Source of the DNA: Nitrospira sp.
Lineage (GTDB): Bacteria > Nitrospirota > Nitrospiria > Nitrospirales > Nitrospiraceae
Assembly (NCBI GenBank): GCA_005116945.1
Contig: SWDH01000029.1
Coordinates: forward strand, 445,724-482,731
Direction of reading: 5' to 3'
Length of the DNA: 37,008 nucleotides
Below the pieces are notes generated by a model. That model saw nothing but the letters and a program-made list of their open reading frames with translations. It was not told the origin of the DNA and did not search any database. Below, piece by piece: positions 25,269-32,588 of the stretch. Positions within the stretch are counted from its first letter, which is position 1, and every line of letters begins with the position of its first letter. Position numbers and translations under genes: made by a program.

Positions 25269-25700
25269 CTAGATGTGTGATGCAAAGCGTTTAGTCTTCG
25301 CTGTTGCTCGAATCCATGAAACGGCATAGGGATGGGCACCAAGTGTTTTAGAGGATTGCACATATTCCTTCAGCTGCAGGAATGACACGGAAGGGTTTAT
25401 CCTTCGAGGCCCCCATGACAATTGCCTATCGATCTCAGACAGGTTCGCTGATTCTTCGGGTTGTTTGATAAGTTGGCCGGCTAGTTCTCTAGCATCGGAC
25501 TTTGGATCGTTGCCTCTGATGAACTGATCTGTTTCAATGAATAGCAGAGCAGTTGGCGAGAGAGTCGAGAACCCTGCCTTCCCCATCCCCATTGTTTTGA
25601 TCAGCCTGACCCATCCATGTTCCTAGAGCTCGTCTGCGGCTAGAGCCAAGATATCTTCTGTGAAACTTAGTTCGTTGCAAAGTGATGTTGGATCGATCAT
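25269..25700 (-). pseudogene. Hypothetical gene with one in-frame TAG
   Basis: From the ATG at 25700 the minus strand reads MIDPTSLCNELSFTEDILAL and AADEL, then TAG (25623-25625). The same frame continues with EHGWVRLIKTMGMGKAG and STLSPTALLFIETDQFIRG to 25269. Both sides of the stop look like one continuous protein of about 143 residues, with a helical start and a winged-helix-like middle (GFSTLSPTALLFIETD). I do not recognise the family. A shorter product could start at the ATG at 25592. The gene is antisense to, and overlaps, the apparent start of the first multicopper oxidase. Confidence 0.45.
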
Positions 25701-28700
25701 GGGATCGTGGTCTAGGAGCCTGTCCGAGTAATGTGCACTTTGGACTGGACAGCCAGCGCGTACTGTGGTTTCTAGGCAGGGCCGTCGAGCAGATTGAGCG
25801 GCAGGTGCAGACCAAAGGGCCGTTCCAGGGCGCTGGAGCCCATGCGATGCAGCAGGGCATTCTGCTCGTCGCGGAAGATCAGGATAAGGTGAAGGTTACG
25901 CAAGGCGCTCGCTGTCCGGCGCAAGCCCCTGTCCGTGCCTTCGATATTTCCACGATCAACGTGGAAATCACCGTGAATCGATTCGGAGATTTCTATCCAG
26001 GGTACATGTACACGCTGACCGAGAATGTGGCAGGTGTGCGGGCAGAAGAGGAAAAGAACAAGGCAGCGCGGGAAAGCGAGGATCCGACGTTCGCCGCCGG
26101 CGCAGTGTCAAACGGTTTGCAGGGCGATCTGATTCAACCATTGGTCATTCGGGCGAACCAAGGGGATTGTCTCCGGATCACATTGCGCAATCAGATTGCC
26201 GACGAACCGACCAACATGATCATCAACGGATCGCAGATGCTCGTCGCCAGCACGGGCAAGCCGGCGACCGCCAATAATCCTGATGCATTGGTGCCGACAG
26301 GGAAGCAGGGCGAATTCGAGTGGTACATCCCCAATGATCTTCAGGTAGGCGGGCGCGCGTTCCACAGCCATGCGACCAGAGAGCAGTATTCCCTGGGCCT
26401 GTTGGGTTCACTGGTGGTCGAGCAGCGAGGGTCTCGGCATCTGAGCCCCTTTACAGGTGAGGAAATGAAGAGTGGCTGGGAGGCGATGATCGATCTCGCG
26501 AACGCCTCGGACTTCCGTGAATTTGTCATTTTCTATCATGAGGCCGGTGACGAGACGTTCCGATTGTTGAATCGCAAAGGCGACATGTTGCCGCAGCGTG
26601 ATCCGCACACGGACACCTATCGGCCGGCCGCTCGGTTGCTCAACTATCGCAGTGAACCTCATGGCACGAGACTTGAGATGCAGGAGCACCTCGTCGGGTT
26701 CGCCGATGAGTCGCAGGGCTATGGCTCCTATACGTTCGGCGATCCCGCCACCACGGTTCCCCGCTCATACTTGGGGGATCCGGCTACGTTCCGGATGGTC
26801 GGTGGGTCTGAAATCGTCCATTCACACCATCTGCATGGCGGTTCGATCCGCTGGGCCAGACAGCCTGGCACGAGCAGAGTCGATCCGACCTTGTCGAAGA
26901 ACGGCCCTGTGAAGTTTCCGCCCATCAGTGACCCGTCGGATCGGCTAGACGTTCAGTCCATCGGTCCGTCGGAAATTTATGATGAGGTCACTGAGGGTGG
27001 GTCAGGCGGCTTGCAGGCCTTGGCCGGTGAGTTCGTGTTTCACTGCCACATCCCGCAGCATTATGTGACGGGAATGTGGGGGTTCTGGCGTGTCTACAAC
27101 ACGTTGCAGTCGACCGGGTTCCAAACCGACGTGATGAAGCCGCTCGTCGAGCTGCCTGATCGTAAGGGGAAAATCAAGCTCGCGGTCAGCTCGGACAAGC
27201 TGGTAGGGACCACAGTGGATTGGTATGGCGGGAAGAAGTGGGAGATCACCAAGGATAAGACAGATTGGAAAGCCAATCCGGTCAAGGTTTCCATCAAGGA
27301 TTGGGTCGAGTACATGTTGCCGCCGCAGGGCTTGCCCGGCAAGACCGAAGATCAGGTGAAGCAGGCTCAGGCGAATGATGCGACGGTGGTGAATTGGAAG
27401 TGGGAAGGTGCACTGGCGCTGAATGAGCCTGAGACGCCGCACAAGTGGGCGGATTATGAATCTCCAACTCCTTTGAAGCGTCCGGCCATTACGTTCGATC
27501 CACAAACCGGGAAACTGGCGTTCCCCTGGCTGCGCCCACATCTTGGAAAGCGGCCTCCATTTGCACCGAATCATGGTGGAGCGCCGTGGTTAGAGCCGTT
27601 CCATGTGCGCGAAGATGGAACCAAGAGTACAGAACAGGCCAGGCCGGGCGAGCAGGGACCGTGGAGCTTGTGTCCGGAAAATTCTCCGCGCAAGTTCTAC
27701 ACGACTCATGCCATTACGCTGCCGATTACGCTCAAGCCGGCGACGGCTAACTCACCCGCGCTGGTTGATCCCATTGGAATGATTTATGTGTTGCACGAGG
27801 AAGAGGCCGAGGTTCGCAAGAATCCCAAAAAGCAGCTTCCGTTGGTGATTCGCGGAAATGTCTACGATTGTGTCGACATCATTTACAAAAACGAAATACC
27901 GGACGATGCGCGGACGGGATGGGCGAATAAGGTCAATCTTCATCCACATTTCTTCCAATTCGATACCAGCGCATCCGATGGTCCGACGATCGGATTTTCG
28001 TACGACATGTCGTTGCGCGCCTTCACCATGTTGACGGATCCGCAGCCTACTAAGGGGATGCCTCTTCCTGGAAACACGGTGCAGACAGCAGATTCGAAGG
28101 CCGGCGCGCGCAGTATTACGGTGGCCGATGCGTCAAAATTCCACGTGAACATAGAACTGGGCGTCGCGATGGACGATCCAAAGTATTTTGAAGTCGCGCG
28201 GATTAAGACCATTGCCGGAAAGACCATCACATTCGATGCACCGTTGAAGTACGACCATAAGAAGAATGATATTGCCAGTGTCGAATTCATCCGTGAGCGC
28301 TGGTATGTCGATGCCGATTTCGGCACGGTGTATTGGCATGACCATGTCTTCGGAACTGATACCTGGGGGCATGGGCTATTCTCAGCCTTCATCACCGAGC
28401 CACCGCGTTCGACCTATCACGATCCGGTCACAGGGAAAGAAATCCGGAGCGGCCCCATTGCGGACATCCATACTTTGGAGCCGGTCTCGGCCCATATCCG
28501 GGGCAGTTTCCGTGAAGTCATGATGCATATCATGGACAGCAATGCCCGGACGGCAGAACTCATCACAACCGATAATCCGCAAGCGAGAGTGGGGGCAACC
28601 ACGGTAGATGGGCCTCCGTCTCATCAGTTCCCAGCGCGTATCAATAAGTCTCCGATGTGGTTTCTGAATGGTGGCGAAGCGACAACCGGAAGCGGCTACA

Positions 28701-30337
28701 GCATGCGTGTGGAGCCGTTGAGTGTGCGTCTAGCCCAGAATCCTGATCCATCGAAACTCTTTGTATCCGGTATTCATGGCGATCCTGGCACTCCGTTGTT
28801 GCGGGCCTATCTTGGCGACCCGATTCTGGTGCGTGCACTGGTTGGGTCTGCAAACGAAGTGCATACCTGGCATGTGACGGGCCATTGGTTCCCGATGGAA
28901 CGGTATTCGACTACCGCCATGCCACGGAGCACGATCCACCTGGCGATTGGAGAGCGATACGATCCAGCGATTCCAGCCGCGGGGGGACCGCAAAAGCAAG
29001 CCGGCGACTATCTCTATTATAGTGGCCGCGCTTCCCACTTCGCGGAAGGCAGTTGGGGAATTTTCCGGGTCTTCGATGAACTGCAGGGAGATCTGAAGCC
29101 CTTGCCGAGCCGTGAGCAGATTCAAAAGTCCGCTCCGTCGGTCTGTCCTGCTGACGCTCCAGTAAAGACCTTCAATGTGTCGGCGATCGACCAGAACATC
29201 CGGTACCATGAAGGGACGCCGGGTGTGATGGAAGTCGATTTGGAACGGAAGATGGTGTTTGGGAACGAGCAGGGCAAGATGTATGTGCTCGATGGCGATC
29301 GCGGCAAGGTCAAGGCCGGTGAACTCAGGCCGAGCCCACTGACCCTGCACGTCAACGTCGGCGATTGTATGAAGATCAATCTTAAAAATGAGATGGCAAA
29401 AGAACGAGCCGGATTCCACGTCGATATGATGGCGTTCGATCCGAAGGATTCGTTCGGCGCTAATGTCGGCAACAATCCTGGCGATCAAACGATCGGTCCG
29501 GGCCAGAGCAAAACGTACACCTATTTTGCTCACCCGGAGTACGGAGAGCTGGCAGCCCTCATTCAAGATTGGGGGAATGTGGTCGAGAATCCACGCAATG
29601 GCCTGTTCGGCTCGATCATTGTCGGCCCCAAGGGGTCGCGCTACCGCGATCCGATGACGGGCGCCGATCTGGCGATGAAGAGCAGCTGGCGTGCCGACGT
29701 GCTCGTGGACCGGACGATCCCTGGGAACGAAAACAGGAAAAACTATAGGTCATTCTCGCTGATGTTCCAGGATGAAGATAACATCGTAGGCGTGAGCTTC
29801 ATGCCTTATATCCAACAGGTGGCCGGCATCACGGCCGTGAATTATCAGTCGGAACCGACTGCCTGGCGGATAGAAAAGGGCTGTGATCTGTCGGAGCTCT
29901 TCAGCTGTGTCAAAGCCGGGTCTACTGGTCCAGCAACACCCCTGCTGCAGGCACATGTTGGAGATCCGGTGGCCATTCACGTGCTCGGCGCGTTCAGTGA
30001 GCAGGTTCAGCTGTTCACTGTCGACGGTCACGAGTGGCCGCATGAGCCGTATTCCCAAGGCGCCGACCAGGTCAGCACTATGGAGTTCGGTGGGTCTGAA
30101 GTGATCAATGCCTACCTCACGGGCGGCGCAGGCGGTCCAAATAAGATTGTCGGCGACTATATGTGGAAAAACCAACGTCCGGCATTTGCCAACGCCGGGC
30201 AGTGGGGCCTCTTCAAGGTCCTGCCAGTTGACGATTCACGGATCCTTCCGTTGATGCCACAGGTCCCGCCGACAAAGACGGCCGAGAGTGAGAATGGTCA
30301 AGGGGCCGTTTCACGAACATCGATGGGTGGACGGTAA
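25682..30337 (+). CDS. Giant multi-cupredoxin multicopper oxidase, paralogue 1 (no signal peptide)
   Basis: A 1,551-residue copper oxidase with at least six cupredoxin-like segments. Ligand motifs in order: a lone HSH (228-230); HSHHLHG (380-386, an HxxHxH motif); HCHIPQHYVTGM (454-465, the HCH...M motif holding the type 1 copper); HPH (754-756); WHDH (His886, His888); and a degenerate HTWHVTGH (1061-1068). Four motifs supply a full type 1 plus trinuclear set, but with the C-terminal-type pair ahead of the N-terminal-type pair. Size and order resemble large metal oxidases of the MnxG/MofA kind; Mn(II) or another metal is a possible substrate. Similarity to the second copy starts only at about residue 33. 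The first 32 residues are unrelated and contain no signal peptide, so the 5' end has probably been replaced. The true start is unclear. Confidence 0.82.
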   Translation: MMLDRSWDRGLGACPSNVHFGLDSQRVLWFLGRAVEQIERQVQTKGPFQGAGAHAMQQGILLVAEDQDKVKVTQGARCPAQAPVRAFDISTINVEITVNRFGDFYPGYMYTLTENVAGVRAEEEKNKAARESEDPTFAAGAVSNGLQGDLIQPLVIRANQGDCLRITLRNQIADEPTNMIINGSQMLVASTGKPATANNPDALVPTGKQGEFEWYIPNDLQVGGRAFHSHATREQYSLGLLGSLVVEQRGSRHLSPFTGEEMKSGWEAMIDLANASDFREFVIFYHEAGDETFRLLNRKGDMLPQRDPHTDTYRPAARLLNYRSEPHGTRLEMQEHLVGFADESQGYGSYTFGDPATTVPRSYLGDPATFRMVGGSEIVHSHHLHGGSIRWARQPGTSRVDPTLSKNGPVKFPPISDPSDRLDVQSIGPSEIYDEVTEGGSGGLQALAGEFVFHCHIPQHYVTGMWGFWRVYNTLQSTGFQTDVMKPLVELPDRKGKIKLAVSSDKLVGTTVDWYGGKKWEITKDKTDWKANPVKVSIKDWVEYMLPPQGLPGKTEDQVKQAQANDATVVNWKWEGALALNEPETPHKWADYESPTPLKRPAITFDPQTGKLAFPWLRPHLGKRPPFAPNHGGAPWLEPFHVREDGTKSTEQARPGEQGPWSLCPENSPRKFYTTHAITLPITLKPATANSPALVDPIGMIYVLHEEEAEVRKNPKKQLPLVIRGNVYDCVDIIYKNEIPDDARTGWANKVNLHPHFFQFDTSASDGPTIGFSYDMSLRAFTMLTDPQPTKGMPLPGNTVQTADSKAGARSITVADASKFHVNIELGVAMDDPKYFEVARIKTIAGKTITFDAPLKYDHKKNDIASVEFIRERWYVDADFGTVYWHDHVFGTDTWGHGLFSAFITEPPRSTYHDPVTGKEIRSGPIADIHTLEPVSAHIRGSFREVMMHIMDSNARTAELITTDNPQARVGATTVDGPPSHQFPARINKSPMWFLNGGEATTGSGYSMRVEPLSVRLAQNPDPSKLFVSGIHGDPGTPLLRAYLGDPILVRALVGSANEVHTWHVTGHWFPMERYSTTAMPRSTIHLAIGERYDPAIPAAGGPQKQAGDYLYYSGRASHFAEGSWGIFRVFDELQGDLKPLPSREQIQKSAPSVCPADAPVKTFNVSAIDQNIRYHEGTPGVMEVDLERKMVFGNEQGKMYVLDGDRGKVKAGELRPSPLTLHVNVGDCMKINLKNEMAKERAGFHVDMMAFDPKDSFGANVGNNPGDQTIGPGQSKTYTYFAHPEYGELAALIQDWGNVVENPRNGLFGSIIVGPKGSRYRDPMTGADLAMKSSWRADVLVDRTIPGNENRKNYRSFSLMFQDEDNIVGVSFMPYIQQVAGITAVNYQSEPTAWRIEKGCDLSELFSCVKAGSTGPATPLLQAHVGDPVAIHVLGAFSEQVQLFTVDGHEWPHEPYSQGADQVSTMEFGGSEVINAYLTGGAGGPNKIVGDYMWKNQRPAFANAGQWGLFKVLPVDDSRILPLMPQVPPTKTAESENGQGAVSRTSMGGR

Positions 30338-30420
30338 GACCGACGAAGGCGTCGGCCTATTGAAGAAACGAAGATCCTAATCTGAACGAGTGCGAGGCCG
30401 GTGAGGATCGCCCTGACTGT

Positions 30421-30458
30421 GGGGGGAGTATTTATACTCCCCCCATCTATTTTGTTTC
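30421..30458 (+). terminator. Intrinsic terminator after oxidase paralogue 1
   Basis: A 10-bp stem GGGGGGAGTA/TACTCCCCCC (30421-30430 with 30435-30444) has a TTTA loop and is followed by a T-rich run (TATTTTGTTT). It separates the oxidase from the next two genes. Confidence 0.85.
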
Positions 30459-30485
30459 GAGTTGCTCAGAAATGGTGGTGATAGC

Positions 30486-31262
30486 ATGACTATACATGGA
30501 TGGCGCATAGTGGCTTCTATCTGTCGTTCAATCGTTTTCAGCGCTCTTGTAATATGGCCGATTACAGCATGGGCCTATGAGGAAGCGACGGTATCGAATG
30601 GTGGCATGGTCACTGGGACAGTGCAATTTTCAGGCGAACTTCCACCGCCCACACCGTTTGAGCTTCGCCGGTATTATGATCGAGTCTATTGCGGGGCAAT
30701 ATCTGACGGGTCTGGCTATCGGCTGCTTCGAGAAGTCTCAGTTGGAGCACAGCAAGGGTTGAAAGATGTCATTGTGACAGTCGAAGGCGTCGAAAAAGGG
30801 AAACCGTTCGATTTTGCCGAAACGAATTTGGAGGCGAATATCTGTCAATTCGTTCCGTTCGTGTCGGTCATGCGGGAGAACCATCCCCTGATTGTGAAAA
30901 ACCTGGATCAGGTCTCACACGATTTGCAGTTTTATGAACGGGATCAAGAGCATGTGTTTATCATGTTCCATCGGCCGGCGTTGACCAAGGCCGGGACCAG
31001 CGATATCATTAAATTTACGGGGAGCCGCCGCGACGTGACCATGCAATGCGGCATGCATCCATTCATGCAAGGACACGGGCTTGCTGTCGACAATCCGTAT
31101 TATGCGATCACCGGTTTAGAGGGAACCTTCGCGATCAAGGATCTTCCGGCCGGGAAGTATCGGATCAAGGCGTGGCATCCGACTCTTGGAGAGAAAGTGC
31201 AAGACGTGACAGTGGCGGCGAATGGAACTGCCTCATTAGGATTTAGTTTTGAGGCGAAATAG
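30486..31262 (+). CDS. Exported cupredoxin-like protein
   Basis: A 258-residue periplasmic protein. The signal peptide ends AWA-YEE. A beta-sandwich follows, then a segment HPLIVKNLDQVSHDLQFYE (His145) and the cluster CGMHPFM (Cys188, His191, Met194). The set His...Cys-X2-His-X2-Met is that of a type 1 or related copper centre, so it may pass electrons to or from the oxidases on either side. The C-terminal 50 residues (GTFAIKDLPAGKYRIKAWHP) form a transthyretin/carboxypeptidase-regulatory-like module. The start at 30486 is preferred because it begins just before the signal; an ATG at 30462 is possible. It is coupled to the next gene (2 nt gap). Confidence 0.75.
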   Translation: MTIHGWRIVASICRSIVFSALVIWPITAWAYEEATVSNGGMVTGTVQFSGELPPPTPFELRRYYDRVYCGAISDGSGYRLLREVSVGAQQGLKDVIVTVEGVEKGKPFDFAETNLEANICQFVPFVSVMRENHPLIVKNLDQVSHDLQFYERDQEHVFIMFHRPALTKAGTSDIIKFTGSRRDVTMQCGMHPFMQGHGLAVDNPYYAITGLEGTFAIKDLPAGKYRIKAWHPTLGEKVQDVTVAANGTASLGFSFEAK

Positions 31263-31264
31263 CC

Positions 31265-31777
31265 ATGGGGTGTTCTCGGTTTCTTCATGTGGTGATGATG
31301 GCCCTGTGTGCGGGCGTGATGGGTGTGCATGCCGTTGCTGCCGAAGTTGTAGTGATACCTCCGGTTAGCCGCGTCGAAGTCGTACTGGCGAGGGAGTACA
31401 AAAATCAGATTGCCACAGTGACGGAAGAGTTTGTCCAGGCGGGGATGCCCAACGTCCATTTTCAGTTTTTTAGACAGGGGCAGCCTCCGCAAAACATCGG
31501 TCTGGGCCGGGATGTTCCAGCTGATAAGGCACGAGAAGCGATCCGGTTGGCACTCAAGTACAACCTCGGTGTGGGAATTCTTCTACCTGAGAGACTGTTC
31601 CCTCCTCGATTTGTCACGATCGCATCATCCAACTACGACGACACTGTGGAGTATCCCATCGACCAGGCCACCCTTGCCCAATTACAAAATGAAACCCTCA
31701 CGACTGAAGAGTTTCACCGCCTCTATCATGGTCTGACCTCTGTCCCGTTGCCGCCAAAGGGCCGATATAATCCGTAG
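31265..31777 (+). CDS. Small exported protein of unknown function
   Basis: A 170-residue protein with a signal peptide (FLHVVMMALCAGVMGVHAVAA, cleaved near VAA-E). The mature part is about 145 residues with mixed alpha/beta pattern (VEVVLAREYKNQIATVTEEF, then RDVPADKAREAIRLALKYN) and no cysteines or haem motif. I do not recognise a family. It begins 2 nt after the cupredoxin-like gene, so the two are co-translated and probably act together in the periplasm. Confidence 0.72.
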   Translation: MGCSRFLHVVMMALCAGVMGVHAVAAEVVVIPPVSRVEVVLAREYKNQIATVTEEFVQAGMPNVHFQFFRQGQPPQNIGLGRDVPADKAREAIRLALKYNLGVGILLPERLFPPRFVTIASSNYDDTVEYPIDQATLAQLQNETLTTEEFHRLYHGLTSVPLPPKGRYNP

Positions 31778-31845
31778 ACCCGCAGAGACTTTTTTAACAT
31801 GTCCCGCTCCTCCTTCACCTAAGCCCACTCTCACTTGAACTGAGC

Positions 31846-32045
31846 CTATTCGGCTGCGGGATCGGTTTGCCGACCGGAGCCTGGGAATGCCTCGACAGGC
31901 GTGGCCCCTTCCTTCTGCCATTACGGATGCGATTGCGTGGAACGCCGAGTTTCCTGGCAATCTTAGCGGTGGGCTGCTGGTTTGCATTCAGCAGCAGCAA
32001 GGCTTGTCGCTTAAATTCAGAGGTGAGCCGTCGTCGTTGGCCCAT
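31846..32045 (-). pseudogene. IS3-family transposase OrfA remnant with a frameshift
   Basis: The minus strand opens MGQRRRLTSEFKRQALLLLN and continues ANQQPTAKIARKLGVPRNRIR, a clear HTH_Tnp_1 (IS3/IS911 OrfA) domain. At 31920-31923 one base appears to be missing. In the shifted frame the expected continuation WQKEGATPVEAFPGSGRQ resumes and runs to TDPAAE before TAG (31846-31848). No OrfB and no confident terminal repeats were found. It is an old, decayed insertion between the two oxidase loci. Confidence 0.8.
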
Positions 32046-32147
32046 GCCGCCCCCTCGATGGCTATCGTGCCTCTTGAGATGTCCGTCAACCTTGGGCTAG
32101 CTTGCCTGTCCCGATACGCCCCAGATCTTCAACGGAAGCGTCCAAGG

Positions 32148-32214
32148 AACTAGACAGTCTATGTGATTGAAATTGCAGCGGTGAATTCGGTCTACTCGCG
32201 ATGGCTGTCTAGTT
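32148..32214. repeat. Short inverted repeat, possible insertion scar
   Basis: AACTAGACAGTC (32148-32159) and GGCTGTCTAGTT (32203-32214) are inverted repeats with one mismatch in 12, separated by 43 nt. They lie about 100 nt from the IS3 remnant. They could be remains of element ends or an operator-like site. Confidence 0.35.
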
Positions 32215-32351
32215 TTGTGGAAGTTTGACCAATCCAGACATATCAAGTTCCCGCTACTGTGAAGTGCGAATCATGAAGACTGGAGCGGATTCGCTGGTCC
32301 ATTCCTTCCTCTGCCTGCTTCTCGGCATATAAGTTGCGCATCCGTAATACC

Positions 32352-32483
32352 GCTGGTGGAGGTCTGGGTGATTAGGACCGGCCTCCGAATGACCCTCTTC
32401 TCCGAGAGGAGGAAGCCTTCACCAGCTCTTAGCCCCGCTCAGAAATGAGGCCGAGTGTGTGTCGGAGGCCGGTTCTCTTTTTC
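32352..32483 (+). ncRNA. Structured leader or small-RNA candidate ending in an intrinsic terminator
   Basis: Two long helices interleave. Helix A pairs 32352-32362 with 32416-32426 (11 bp, one G-U). Helix B pairs 32374-32388 with 32462-32476 (15 bp, one G-U) and is followed by CTTTTT, giving a terminator. The B 5' strand lies inside the A loop, so the full helices form a pseudoknot or compete. Between them are a small hairpin (32394-32398 with 32405-32409) and a CTCA-GAAA-TGAG stem with a GNRA loop (32438-32449). A possible -10 box TATAAG is at 32328-32333. The terminator ends 106 nt before the oxidase start, so this is either an attenuator of that gene or an independent RNA of about 140 nt. 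It matches no riboswitch consensus that I know. Confidence 0.5.
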
Positions 32484-32588
32484 AAGTAGACACAGTGAGC
32501 CGTGAGTCGGGCGATCGGTATAGGTAGTGCGTTCAAGTCATTCAAACAGTCCGCCCATGATGGCGGGCACATCCGAGGAGGCCGTGTC

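Noticed and set aside
31780-31800. A third copy of the palindromic repeat near ACTTTTTTAACAT
   Set aside because: Only about a dozen bases resemble the repeat end; too short to support.
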